Positions 45,119 to 57,232 of a stretch of 64,000 bases of DNA are shown here, one piece after another; the first letter of the stretch is position 1; each line of letters starts with the position of its first letter. The notes under the pieces were generated by a model, which worked only from the letters and a program-made list of their open reading frames with translations, did no database searches and was not told where the DNA came from. The position numbers and the translations under genes are program-made. Source of the stretch: Petrolisthes cinctipes (Eukaryota > Arthropoda > Malacostraca > Decapoda > Porcellanidae). The stretch covers positions 2,041,001 to 2,105,000 of the forward strand of contig JAWQEG010000259.1 of the NCBI GenBank assembly GCA_033782935.1, read 5' to 3'.

Positions 45119-47476
45119 TCAAGTGGAGCGATCTTTCTGGGAGGGGTGGGAGAAGGAGGGCTTGGGCTTGGAGTATGGCTTGGAGCCCTGACTTCTCCCA
45201 CGAAAAGGCTGCTGACCCCGCTGGTGGAACCTGGGGGGCTGCTGTGGAGGAGTGGGGTAGGCACTCCTAGGTTGTCTCGTAGGCTGGGAGGGCCTGCGAG
45301 GCTGGAAGGCAGGTCTGGTTGGCTGTGGGGCACGCGGCCTACAGACAAACAGAATGGTTAGGAGGTGACCAAGAATCCCAGGGAATTCTGGGGGGAGACG
45401 GGGAGAGGTGTTGGGAAAATTGGGACTAATTTCCCACCCGTCTCGCCTCCCCTGTCTCAAAATAACATTGTAACCAACACTAATCCCACCGAGTAAACAG
45501 AAAGGAACTTACTTGGAGGTGGAAGGTTGATCACCGCCGGGAGGGACGAGAAGACCGAGTCAGTCGCTGCCTGGTCAAACAGCGCAGGGCACAGTGGGGA
45601 AGCCCGCACCACACCCCACTGCGCCATCTCAGGGGCGGATTTCGCGGCCTCTTGGCGGGCCGCCAGTCTGGCCTCGGCGAAGTTCCTCGCCGCCTCCCGC
45701 AGGTGGTGAGTGGCCATGGCCCCGATGCCCTTCGCCACAGTGGACATGGACATGAGCACGTTGCTGTAGGGGAGAAACAGCTAACCCGAGGGAACCCAAG
45801 GTTAGAGACCCGAAGAGGTTAACTAAGGACCCGTGTACCCCGTCAAAATAACACAACAAACGAATAACTGTACTTACGAGAGTTCCAAGCCTGACAGTTC
45901 ATGGAAGGTTGTCGTGAGGGACTTGAGGCAGTCCCGAAGGAGTGAGACAGCCGCACCAGTGGAGATGATATGGGACAACTCCAACCGGGCGGCTGTTTCT
46001 GCCTGCCTCAGATTCCCGTCGGGCTCCTTGAGCTGGAAGGGGACCGGCGGCTCCTTTTCCGTCCTCCACAGACACTCCCTCAAACCCGTAGGGGCATGGG
46101 AAGGTGGGAGAATGACTGAGAAGGACGGAGGAGGTGGTCGCTTGGAAGTGGTGGGCTTCTGGTGGTCCAGGGACTTAAGGAGAAGGGCTGGAATGTCCAG
46201 GTCCCCATCGCCCTTATCCCCCGGAAAGTACGCGTCCGAAGACAGGAAGATTGCCGTGTTCTCGGAGGAGCGGTCAATCTTCCAGGCCTGGGACAGCTGA
46301 AGGTTACTGTTCTCCATCAAGAAGCCCATCGCATCCAAGGTGGCTGCTGTGGAGACCTTCGACGAGGCGGGTACTGGAGCGGATATCGGGCGGGCCTTGT
46401 AGAAGTGGATAGTGTCGCCCGACTCGTCAACTCCCCACTTGACCAGGACTTCGTCCCTCCTTACCCACACCTCTGGTTGAGAAGTGTCAGGAGACCACGC
46501 AACCAGTCTGCCCTCCTCGGAAGTGTGAGTCCAGGATGGAGGAAGGAAAACCCAAGAGTAGGGAAGATAACAGTCCTCCCTAGCCGGGGGGGAAGGAGAA
46601 GGAGGAGAGGAGGTAGCCAGCTCCTCCGCCAGGGCACCGGTCGGGGATTCGAGGCCCGGAGAGATTGGAGGAACGGGAACGCTTCCAAACTCCCCGGGGC
46701 ACGACGGGGCCCCGGCCGGTGACGCAGCAGGGAAGGACAGAAGGGAGGATATTGCGTAGGATACGCGCCATCTTCCTCGACGAAGGGCTCGTACCCGCCC
46801 GCTTACCCTTGCGGACGGGAGAGGGAGAGCTCTCCGACGAGGAAGAGGAGGAGGTAGAGGAAGACGAGGATGAAGGAGAATGACGGCGAGTCCGGGTCCT
46901 CTTGGCGTGGCGGGAACTCTTAGCTGAACGCTTGCGCCCCCAAGAGTGACTCGAGGAGCCAGACCTTGGGGACGACGAAGCGGCAGGTTCCCCGCTGGGC
47001 CCTTGTACCGGTGAGGTAGTTTGGGTGGCCAGCGCGACGGTCTCGCTCGCCTCCCGGGGTGGGAAGCCCCGGAAAGGAGTCGAAGATCCGTCTAGGGACG
47101 GCGACGTAGCCTCTCGGGGTGCTAGAGGTTTGATCCCCTGAGACTCCGAGAGGCACGTTGAAGGGTATCGGGTTCTGGAAAGACCCAGATCGGCCCCAAA
47201 AACAGGATCCGCCCACGTCAAGGAGGACCCGTCACGCTTGTGTGCCATCCTCCTAGCCCTCGTCCACGCGGTGCGAAGGGTGGCAAGGGCAGGAAGCTTA
47301 GGGCGAGCAACGGCGGGGGTCTCCCGACACAACTCAGCCCATGGGTGGCACACACTACTCGCTAAAGGGTCGTAGCCCTTGGGCGTGAAGCAAGGTGCAT
47401 GGGGCGAACAATGCAGGTTGCTGTCAGGGGACACCCGCACAGTACACCCCGTAAAGGCACATAAAGCACGAGTAGA
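45119..47476 (-). pseudogene. gag-like ORF1 of the DIRS element with predicted introns
   Basis: Minus-strand exon 47476 onward follows a TTTTTTCTCCCGCAG acceptor and has a Cys/His-rich start (GCTVRVSP, CSPHAPC), MAHKRDGSS, and an Arg/Ser tract (HAKRTRTRRHSP, then a poly-Ser run). A frame change near 46700-46740 leads to SWVFLPPSW...VWVRRDEVLVKWGV, SLLRDCLKSL and HELSGLEL. A GTAAGT donor at 45877 and acceptor CTACAG ending 45764 define a 114-bp intron; the next exon (45513-45763) reads VAKGIGAMATHHLREAAR...INLPPP. A second GTAAGT (45512) and CTGTAG (ending 45339) define a 174-bp intron, before an R/Q/P-rich end (QPFRGRSQGSKPYSKPK), stop at 45119. Splice phases would instead lead into the overlapping pol frame. 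Composition and order match DIRS-type gag; exact exons are inferred. Confidence 0.6.
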
Positions 47477-48344
47477 CTGCGGGAGAAAAAACACACACGG
47501 GTTAACACGTGAATCCACGTGTACAAGTAAAACACAACACGTGAAAGAACACAATGGAAGAAACACAGACTCGGGTAGCGGGGGGCCCAGCCCCCCGCCC
47601 CCGGGGCAAACCCCCAATAAATCCCCACACACACAAACCGGGGAAAAAACCCTGCAAACCAAACCCCCCATGGATCGGAACACTGGCCCGCAGCCCCCAA
47701 CAGGAAGGGGACAGTCAGCCTGAGGGGCATGCCCCAGGGAAAACAAACACACTGGGAAGAAAAACACCAAACAAAAACACGGAAAGACAGAAGGACAACG
47801 CACAAACCTTGTCGCCTGTAACACTAAAAACACTCGGGGAAGAAGCACTAGGGGGCCCAGCAAGGGGCCCCGAGGAGCACCACGTGGGGAAGAAACACTC
47901 ACGCAGAAGGCTAAACAGCCCCGAAAAACCCAACCGTAGTGAACTAGTGGCAGAGCGGAGGGGAGAGGGAAGGCAGGAAGGGGGAAAAAACCCAAAAGGG
48001 GCCCCAAATTAAGCCCCAGGGAAGGAGGGAAAATCAGACCCCAGCCCAAGGGAAAAGAAAGAAAAACTGCCCCCACAATAAAAAACCCCGACGCACGCAA
48101 CACACACACACATCTGCAAAGCAGGCAAGCCACTAGACACAACACAGAAGAAAGAATAGCAGGAACACGTAACACATTACCATAGCGAAGCAGGAGCGTA
48201 AATGTTGACCAGTACTTGTTCCGCAAAAGAGTGACCGAGCGGTCGCTCTCGCTGGCCCAGGGCGGGTCACTACCTCTACAGGCCGCCACCAGGTGGCTCC
48301 CATATCAGTACAGCGCCAGATTTGAATTTATATTTACTTCTGAT

Positions 48345-48462
48345 GATCTTCACGGAATAGACCCTTCTAGCCCAGAATATGTCTATACGGGGCTTAGGCT
48401 GGAGAAGGGGTGTGTTCTATAGCAATCCAGCTGTGCTGGTTCCACTTTACCAATAATGGTAA
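48345..48462 (-). repeat. DIRS-like terminal repeat (left end of the minus-strand element)
   Basis: Matches 35640-35745 plus the AGCAATCCAGCT...CCACTTTACCAATAAT word. Relative to the gag direction it is inverted compared with the repeat following the RNase H at 35.5 kb. Confidence 0.7.
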
Positions 48463-48604
48463 ATATGCAGCTTTGGACGCCCACTGATTTAACACTAATA
48501 AACATTGGTTAATTCTTACTTTACCAAGCAAAATTTATGCTTGAACCCATCTGACCTTAACTTTACTTCATAACTCAAAAGCGAATAATTTTCAAGAAAA
48601 TTAC

Positions 48605-48919
48605 AGGGTAATTATCTATTCTATTGCTGTTTTCTATTACGATGATTTTACCTTCTTTACCCCCAAATTTATACCATTATACTTCTTCTATGACATTTCC
48701 TTTGGAAATGCCTTATTTCCAAGATATTAAAATTTTGAAATTAGCCTGACCTTACCTAGCCTAACCTACACCACAGCAGACTACCGGGACCTAACCTGGG
48801 CAAACTACCAGGAAATAACCGTGGTAAAGTACTGGGATCTGACTGCAGCAGCAAAATACTGGGACCTAGCCGGATCTGGCAAGACCGCTACAAAATGGCA
48901 ATAGTCTAGATAAATACCA
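48605..48919 (-). mobile_element. Degenerate GGTA MITE copy
   Basis: Reverse-orientation order is kept: CTTCTATGACATTTCC, AAATTAGCCTGACCTTACC, CCTAACC tract, GACTACCGGGACCTAACCTG, GGACCTAGCCGGATCTGGCA and ATAAATACC at 48919. The left terminus is eroded. 48466-48604 and 48920-49130 show no gene apart from the likely 5' intron of the next gene. Confidence 0.8.
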
Positions 48920-49137
48920 ATTACAGTAAGGAAAGTGTGAATTTTAAACCATTTTGACCTGAAAATGGCAAGAACTGAAAAATGTTAACTGTTTGAATGT
49001 ACAATAGATCTTGGAGTTAACAGTTGATTAGTGGAAGCATGAGGTATTCCATATTGTTCTTAGTATTTTAAAAAGTTTAGGTTTTAGGCCTACTTCTAGA
49101 GGGTAGATAATGCTAATCTTCGTATTTTTTCCTCAGC

Positions 49138-50491
49138 ATGGAAGGCACCAATATAGAGACAACAGCTAGGGTGAGTCCTATGTCCCAACAAGAACAGAAT
49201 ATGCTGCTAACAATGATTGAGGAGGAGCCCATTATCAATAACAAGGACACAAATGGGAAGGTTGTAGCTCTCAAAAATAAGGCTTGGGAAAGACTTGAGA
49301 GCAAATACAATGCAATGAACTTAGGGCCCAAGCGTACAAAGAAGCAGCTTCAGAAAGCTTGGGAACGCCTGAAAACAAAGTAAATTGCTATATACTGAAC
49401 TGAACTTTTAAAGCCCTTTTTACAATACATTACATGTATATGGCACATATAATATTTTAAACAGATCTCCTTATTTTTTAAAAATTTTATCTCTAATAAA
49501 AATGACCAATGATGACACTTTACTATAGATACTTTTTTTTAATAAAGTGCACTTGCAATCTGATTCTCCACTCCCCTTTCCTTTCCTTCCCTCCACTCAC
49601 CTGTCATTGAGTGCCTAACAAAAGTTTGTCTCACAAAAGAATGAACTCAAGGCTTGAATTGTGCTAATTGTTTATTTATTCATGTCTAGGTCCAAACAAC
49701 AACACGGTCTGCATAGGAGAGAGAAGAAGAAAACTGGCTGTGGGGCACCCCCTCCCGAGATCCCTAAGGATGTCGAGAAGGTGCTTTCACTCATTGCACC
49801 TGAGGTGAATGACCTGGGGTGTAACTTTGATGATGATGCCTTACCAGCTCTGGGTAAGTTATCAGTCTGACCATAGTTATTTATAGTATTGCTGAGATTG
49901 TATAATAGAAAAAATGAATCCTTCGCATAATCTAAGGAATGTGTAATCCAAAGAAATTATCATATGGTGCAGTGTACACTCCAGTCTCAGTTTTCACAAC
50001 AAAAAGCATTAGGCCTACTGTATATTGTACATTTATATATTATGTGTCGGGGACTGTGCTAGACTATATCTACTTTATATTAAATGTTGGATGGAAAAAA
50101 TTCTTGCTATAATTATAGTTTATGCAGAAATATATAGACCAGGGGTTTCTGAAGCTCCCTTGGGTGTCCCCTTGCCTGATGTCAGTTTTTTAAATAAGTG
50201 TATATATAAACTTAAGCTGTTTCCATAATTATCACCTATCTGAATTAAAGTGACCTTATTCTCAGCAAAGTCATACCTACATGGTCGACTCATATACTTT
50301 AGCAAGACTTTCGGTGTGGGAGGTAAGGAATTACAAACCCATAAGCATGCGTGATGTCGTGCATATGTGAAATTCATTCTTGAAATATGGGTGAGGTTGC
50401 CTGAGCATGGAGGAATTTTTAAAGAAAAAAAAACAATGATATTCTCTGATGTTTCATATGGACAGTCCCCTTAATAGATTAGTTATGCCCT

Positions 50492-50534
<43 letters not shown>

Positions 50535-51633
50535 TGCCAGTTAGATAAAAAAAAAAATCACACGCACGCTAGTACAATATCTTTTAGCCAAAGGTTGTAA
50601 GGTAATTTTTAAGTCACCAGTAGTAATTTAGTAGTGTGTGCTGCTTTATCATACCTGCTTTCTTTAAGAATATATAATTAATTAATTCTTCGTATATTTC
50701 CTGCTTTTCAGTGCTTCACTACTTTGTGTTTCCAATGATTTGAATAAATACCCTTGCAATTGGTTTTCTGTCATTTGGTTCTTTTCCTTAACTGCTTATA
50801 TTTCTGTAATATGCTGCTAGAGTACCCATTTGTGAATCCCAACACTTCTTTTGGTTGGGTTAAACCTTGTGTTAAACTCTTTAGTTGAGAGAAATTAGAT
50901 TTAGAATTGGCTCACAAAAAAAATGTGCTTCATCTCCACAGGCCTATTATGTACTTTGTATGATTTTGCAATTTTTCATTACTAGCTTTCCTATGACTTC
51001 TTACACTTGGCATATATGTTATGATACCTGTCTGTAAAAGAAAATTATGCCTCATTTACAGTGCCAATAACTGAATTATTTTCACAATAAAAGATGTTTT
51101 CTATACATAAGCTAATCTTCTCTTATCAATTAACAGCCAACTCGTATTCCTGTGGGACCTATATTCAAGAGGCAGTCACCATAGAGGTCAACCCAGATGA
51201 TCCTGAGCCTGTCAACCTGTCGGAGGGACTGTCAACAGCGACTCTGACTTCTATGGTGACTCCTGGACCCTCAAGGGATACTCCTTTGAGCGTCCATGAG
51301 AAACAGTCAGCGTCGACCAGAAAAAGACGCAAGATTAGGAGGTCTCTCTATGATGATGATGATAATTATATAAGTCAAGACAAGATAAGAAACTTAACAG
51401 AGGAGGAAGCAGAGATGTGCTTCAAACTTGTAGCTCATAGGCAAACCCTGATTGATTTACAAAAAAAACAGGCAGAAGTTAGGCTGCAAGAAGCATTTGA
51501 AAAACTAGAAGAAGCTCGGCAGAGCAAGAAATTAAATGAGGAAATTCTTAAAGAGAGATTAAAAGAAGTTAAAATCAATAGGCAAATTGCTGAGGCAAAG
51601 GCAGCAGAGATGAGGTTACCTATTTGGCTATAA
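49138..51633 (+). CDS. Intact three-exon Myb/SANT-like DNA-binding protein
   Basis: Exons are 49138-49379, 49690-49853 and 51137-51633, with donors GTAAAT and GTAAGT and acceptors ATGTCTAG and ATTAACAG. They total 903 nt, exactly 301 codons with the stop. The ATG follows CCTCAGC, so a 5' UTR intron is likely. Residues 1-80 form a Myb/SANT-like trihelix (SQQEQNMLLTMIEEE, VVALKNKAWERLESKYNAM, KKQLQKAWERLKTK). Then a basic linker (RREKKKTGCGAPPPE), an acidic helix (KVLSLIAPEVNDLG), a Pro/Ser segment, KRRKIRRS and a long charged C-terminal coiled coil (LIDLQKKQAEVRLQEAFEKL). The family covers MSANTD-type and zeste-like regulators and Harbinger accessory proteins. No Harbinger transposase or TIR adjoins it, so it may be domesticated or a leftover. 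A retroelement scrap starts 7 bp after the stop. Confidence 0.82.
50491..50532. repeat. Long poly(T) tract in intron 2
   Basis: About 40 consecutive T, followed by a short A run (50548-50558). Possibly the tail of an antisense retroposed sequence; nothing else identifies it. Confidence 0.7.
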
Positions 51634-51639
51634 ACTATC

Positions 51640-52125
51640 TATTTATCTATAGCTCTCCCCTCCCATCCCCTCATTCATCAGACCATCAAAATGCTTCTTC
51701 CACACTTCTTTCACTTCCTCACTTCCACTCACAGTAACTCCATCCTCTCTCTTCATTCTCACGCTACCAGACTTTCCTTCTCTTTTTTCTCTCTTTACCT
51801 CCTTCCAGAATATCTTGTTTTCTTTAAACTTCTCACTGTTTCTTACCAAATTCCTCATCCACTCTCCTTTTAATCTCACTCACCATCCTCTTCACTTATC
51901 TCTCACATACATTATATTCTCTCTTCTACCTCTCGTTCTGACACATTTCTCTGTAATGTTCTCCTATACTGCATCTTTCACTTCTTCTGACCACCAAGCA
52001 CTCCCTTTCTTGCCCCTCTTCTGTGTCTTGTATCCCACTACCTCTGCTGCTGTCCTCATTACTAGTTTCTTAAACATTTCATACACATAATTCACTCCCA
52101 CTCTCTACCCTATAGTCAGCTATAA
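51640..52125 (-). pseudogene. RTE-like retrotransposon C, copy 3 (internally deleted scrap)
   Basis: The TAGATAAATAG-type 3' tail (51641-51656) is joined directly to the region before the RT (RMKREDGVTVSGSEEVKEVWKKHFDGLMNEG), so about 1.7 kb containing the RT is deleted. The linker continues in broken frames to about 52125. It begins right after the stop codon of the Myb/SANT-like gene and could supply or disrupt its 3' UTR. Confidence 0.8.
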
Positions 52126-52690
52126 ACACAAAAAATAAATAAATTAATAAATTTTGTGCAGTACATGACGTTTATTTCTCCTAAAAATGGACTGGAATGG
52201 GAAAGGCATGACAACGAAGTTATCAGTTGATTTTTTTTTTTTTTTTTTTTATAAGTTTTCTCAAGTGTGGAACAATTCAATGATGGAGGTTGATGTATGG
52301 TGGCCAGTGCAGATGTGTGGTGTATATCAACATACTCAAGGTAAGCTACATTTATGGGATATGAGTATTGATGTGTGGTGGTTAGTGTAGATGCAAGACC
52401 AAGGAATTTTTTTTTTTTTTTTTTAATACTATAGTAGTAGCAGTGTACTAATTCTGTACTAGTTGCTAGATGTTTGAGTCTTGGACAGTTTGACAGGAAA
52501 AAGTTGGACATTTTGAACATTCACATAATACAACAGGAGATTGAAAGGGTAGTGCAATACAACTACCCACTCGCATTAAGAAACATAATCCACAGTAATG
52601 AGGTACAACATATTACACTTGATTTGTATATATTTTTTATTATACAGTAGGCTGGAAGTTTCCTTATTTATGCAGTTCACATGTCAAATG
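52126..52690. other. Spacer with T runs and a direct repeat
   Basis: Poly(T) at 52230-52252 and 52408-52424. Words GATGTATGGTGGCCAGTG and GATGTGTGGTGGTTAGTG near 52290 and 52370 show a short local duplication. No gene supported. Confidence 0.5.
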
Positions 52691-52699
52691 CTATATTTG

Positions 52700-53130
52700 T
52701 GATGAGAACAATTTTGGAGAGAATGATTAAAAAAAACAAAAATGTGTTCCTTTGTTTTATTGATTATGAAAAGGCTTTTGATAAAGTAAGGCATGAGGAT
52801 ACTGGAAGGGCTGGACATTGATGGGATAGAAATGAGAGTAATATGAAATCTATATTGGAATCAGAAAGCTGTAGTTAGAGTGCAGAAAAAGATAACAGAG
52901 TATCAAACCATAAGGAGAGGAGTACGTCAGGGATGTGTTATGTCACCGGATCTGTTTAATCTATATGGGGAGATGATATTGAGGGAGCTGAAGGAGTCGA
53001 GATTGGTGGTTACAATATCAACCACATTAGGTATGCAGATGACACGGTTCTGGTGGCAGACTGCAGAGTAGCTGCAACATTTGTTGGATATGACGGAGAG
53101 GGCGAGCGAGGAGAAAGGGTTGAAGGTCAA
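52700..53130 (+). pseudogene. Reverse transcriptase fragment, YADD present
   Basis: In three frames on the plus strand: FIDYEKAFDKVRHE, then AVVRVQKKITEYQTIRRGVRQGCVMSPDLFNLYGEMILREL, then GGYNINHIRYADDTVLVADC. The order is the RT palm of a non-LTR element of a family distinct from element C. Frameshifts near 52800 and 53010. The ends are undefined. 53130-53500 has no gene, only a (TA)n patch near 53272. Confidence 0.75.
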
Positions 53131-53467
53131 TATTGTACCAGGCCTAAAGGCTTTAACTCATTCAGGATCTGGTGATAATCTTGGAGTTGATGTATTAGGT
53201 AGCGTAGCAGACGTGGGTGTTGTTTAGGGATTATTGACTTCTCAGTTTCCTTAAGGCTTACTTTATTTATATATACATATATATATCCAGGGAATGATAA
53301 TGATGTGCCTTTGTCTTGTACGGTATTGTATCTCTCTATATGGAGACAGTCTATAGCCCTTGGGAGTCGGTGTAAGTATCCTACCTATTTGTTTAACTTC
53401 ACTGCTTATATACATTTCAAACTGAAGAGTTGACAGAAATGGCTAGAGTCACTGTTGCCTCTGACTC

Positions 53468-53720
<253 letters not shown>

Positions 53721-55240
53721 AACTAGAGAGAGAAGAAAGGGTTAATGGTTTCTGCTATATCCTCTTACCACAACTGTAAGCAGAGAGATGTCATTGGAGA
53801 TTGGTCAAGCGAGGGTGAATCTGTGTACGTGTGTATGTGTGTGTTGGAGAGAGAGAAAAATTATATTTGAATCTCAGTCAGATCAAGTAGTTAATTAGTC
53901 TGTCTGTGTGTGTGTGTGTGTGTGTGAAGAGAGAAGGAAGGACAGCTGTGCTGGAGTGTCTTGTATCTGTCTGGCTATTAATGGCTTGCCATCTGATCTG
54001 TTGTTTCTCTAGTTGACCGTTGCTTTTGTGCGTACATTCGCTCGGACCACCTACCACACCTGGCCTCCAGGTGTCATACGGGTATGCTTTATTAGGAGGC
54101 CAGTTAACAATGTTTGGTAGAGTACACAATAACTAAGATATTAACAATAAACACATAAATATTAACCTCTTACGACTGCAATCCCAGAATACGGCTGTAT
54201 TATGCTACCGCAAAATCACGTCATATTTTAAAATATGACAGATGTTAAATATGTTCTTATTTTCTTTGTAGAGATTGTTTTCACACACCAGAATATGCAA
54301 ACAGAAGTGTCCTATCACCATCCATAGGCGTAGGAGAGCGCGTCAAAGTGCGTAACCGGGCGACACAGAAATACCATAGTTACCCCCACAAAAAGAAACT
54401 AGGCGCTCGCAAGCGTATTTTTCTCGGGTAAATTCAACAAAACCTGTTAGGGAGAAACTATTATATGTATTTAGTCATTGTACAATGACTGAATATGACA
54501 AAATAACTGTGTTGCATGAAGAACTTTATGTATATAATAATGTTTTATGTAATTATAAGTAAGAATGAGTATAAAATATATTTTACTTACCCGAATTTCA
54601 CATGAAAATAACAGATGTAATGGACATACATAACCAATCAGTAAGAATTATTGGGAAAACAATAAAATACAGAATAATACTAACCTTTTCATTTAATTTA
54701 CACATATTTTCACACCACCCACCAAGGGAGGAGGATATAGTGGATGGGGGAATAGTCACGCGGTCGGGAAAGTGGGGGAGACCACTGCCCTATAGTCCAG
54801 TGATCCATAAACTACAGTAAACTGAATACATTCGATAATCTATATATTTTATCCATATAGAAAATATTTATTTAGGTTCACAAACAGTATAAAAAATAAG
54901 AGCATAAGGTTTACCTCATAATTATAATACTGTACATGTAAAGAAATATAATATAAAAACTATATGCCTGTATTAATTATCAATGCATTACTAAAATTAA
55001 AGTTGCCATTTACTGATCTTCACTGTATGTAGCAAAATAATATAAATATATGCCTGTATCCATGTACTATTAAAATTAAAGTAACCATTAACTGATCTTC
55101 ACTGTATGCAATAAAATAATATAAATCATATTGTCTTCCATTACATAATCATTTGGTATAAAAGACAATGACAAACAGACATTATGCATCAGAAAATGGA
55201 AAGTTGTCCTGTGTGATTCATCCAACAGGTTGTGAGAGTA
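53721..55240. other. Non-coding stretch with a short (TG)n
   Basis: (GT)n lies at about 53905-53927. 54960-55000 and 55045-55125 share an AAATTAAAGTwrCCATTwACTGATCTTCACTG repeat, indicating an approximately 80-bp local duplication. No gene was supported. Confidence 0.5.
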
Positions 55241-55244
55241 TTGT

Positions 55245-55625
55245 TCCTGCAGGTGTCAGGTGTCACTTAGTACTCTTCCTGCAGGGGTCAGGTGTCACTT
55301 AGTACTCTTTCTGCAGGTGTCGGGTCAGGTGTCACTTGGTACTCTTTCTGCAGGTGTCGGGTCAGGTGTCTCAGTACTCTTTCTGCAGGTGTCGGGTCAG
55401 GTGTCTCAGTACTCTTTCTGCAGGTGTCTGGTCAGGTGTCACTCAGTACTCTTTCTGCAGGTGTCAGGTGTCACTCGGTACTCTTCCTGCAGGTGTCAGG
55501 TGTCACTCGGTACTCTTCCTGCAGGGGTCAGGTGTCTCTCAGTATTCTTCCTCCAATGGTCAGGTGTCTCAGTACTCTTCCTGCAAGGGTCAGGGGTCTC
55601 TCAGTACGGTACTGTTCCACGACAC
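55245..55625. repeat. Minisatellite of 32-35-bp units, about eleven copies
   Basis: Units combine CAGGTGTCGGGTCAGGTGTC with TCAGTACTCTTTCTG; length varies through presence or absence of GGGT and CACT. Open frames across it are by-products. Confidence 0.9.
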
Positions 55626-57000
55626 CATACCACACACACAACCTACACCATCATACCACACCCCACACCACCACACCAGTACACTGTATCCTACCATCAC
55701 CACCATCCCACCCCTACCACAGCATTTGCACGCTCTCTCTACCATACCTCACCCCACCTCACCTTACCATTCAACCGCCACCACCACACACCCATACCTC
55801 CCCCAACCTACCCACGCAACACCCATCCCTAACCTTCCCCCACCCATCCTCCCTCCTTCACCTCAGCCTAACCTTCCCGAACCCCTCCTTCCCTCCCCAT
55901 ACGTCCCTCTTGCCAATTCCGTTCCCGTACCCGACCTACCTATCCCACCTAACCTACCCGAACCTCTCATTCCCACTCTAACCAAAGCTCTCACCACCCA
56001 CATTCTCGTACCCAACCTACCTACTCCACCTCCCCTTCCTTACATACCCAACCCCGCCTCCCCTGCCCAACCCTTTCCTTCGCCTTCCCCAGACACTGAC
56101 CCTGCGCCTATACCTGACAACCACACTCCCAAACCCTATCCCGTTACATGACCACACCCAACCTGACCCCATCCCTCTCCATTCTACTACCCAACATATA
56201 CCCTGCCTCATCCGACCCCAACCTTTTCCCCCTCCACACTCACCTTCTCCCACCCACACCTCACCATTACCCCGTCCTACACAGACTCCGTCGCCCTTCC
56301 ACCCAACCTAACCCCGCTCTCCTTCCCCCACCCAACCCATATCCAACCCCATTCCTAGCCCACTTCACCCCCCTCCACGCTCACCGTCTACCACCCTCAC
56401 CTCTCCTGACTCCACTCATTCACCACCACACAACGACACTCTGGCCTCGCCTCCACGGACAAGCCGCATTCACTTACCCACCACGCCGCCACTCCCACAC
56501 CTCAAGCGCGTGCCGCCCTTGCTGACACGGACTCGCCTTAAGCTCATACACCCCTCGCCGAGACATCATCCACGAATCACCTCGCTTCACCACGCCTCCC
56601 TCGCAGCACTACGCACACCACGCCAATGCCACCGCGCCTCTCGTAGCCGCGTACAACCACGCGACCACACCTTCCTCGCTACGATAATCACGCGCCTCCT
56701 ACGCCACCAAAGGCCTCTCGCACCCCCTAACCACACGGCCACGCCTGCCTCGCAACGCTGCACACGCACAAACACCGACCACCACTCCTACCCATACCTC
56801 ACACTCAACCACTCACAGTGACACACCATTCACCATCACCCACCGCATCACATTATACATCACACACTCACCCCCTCATCATCCTCTTCCCCCACCCTCT
56901 TACCTCCACTTATCCACCCTACCACTCCCTAACCCCACTCCTCTTCCCAACCTGCCTCGATTATTGTAATCCTTTCTAGTCTCCCTCAGGACCTGCCGCC
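55626..57000. other. C-rich low-complexity tract, 1.4 kb
   Basis: A strongly strand-asymmetric region dominated by C with A and T (CCACACCA, CCTACCC, ACCTCCC words). 56460-56760 is richer in CG dinucleotides (CACGCC, CTCGC). Frames of over 100 codons exist in all plus frames because G-containing and stop codons are rare. No protein-like pattern. Probably degraded satellite. Confidence 0.65.
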
Positions 57001-57059
57001 TGTCATTCATGTATGCCAGCCATGCTTCCTCGTCCCGTTAGCCCTCGCCGCACGCCGCA

Positions 57060-57196
57060 ACCTCGCCATATGCTCGTCATGGCTTGGACATGTAGAGAGA
57101 ATGCAAAGTGTGGAGTTTGTTAAGAAGGTGTATGGAAGTGAAGTTGTGGGACTGGTGTGAGAGGCAGACCTCCGGTTAGAACAGAGTGGAAGAGTA

Positions 57197-57232
<36 letters not shown>

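Larger units (their letters stand above)
44667..48465 (-). mobile_element. DIRS-like retrotransposon, 5' two-thirds
   Basis: From right to left on the minus strand: terminal repeat (48345-48460), GC-rich leader, gag-like exons, then the start of the RT: RGCLTGWSAAWPYHGWIARVI (about 45025-45110) and, in another frame, PHVREMREKGVVERATGRVF, LTVPKKDPGKTRLVMDLSNLNSF (about 44660-44810). The sequence ends there at TGA, exactly where the Harbinger transposase begins. The RT catalytic core, RNase H and tyrosine recombinase are missing. The group call rests on the RT opening (W...W...I, then KK..KTRLVMDLSNLN) and the inverted terminal repeat. Confidence 0.75.

Noticed and set aside
47300..48289. 5' part of a 569-codon minus frame (Cys/Val/Leu-rich)
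   Set aside because: GC-rich leader of the DIRS element; a splice acceptor at 47477-47479 and the change of composition suggest that only the part left of 47476 is coding.
55260..56821. Frames of 100-270 codons in three plus frames
   Set aside because: C-rich low complexity and a minisatellite; all frames are open together.
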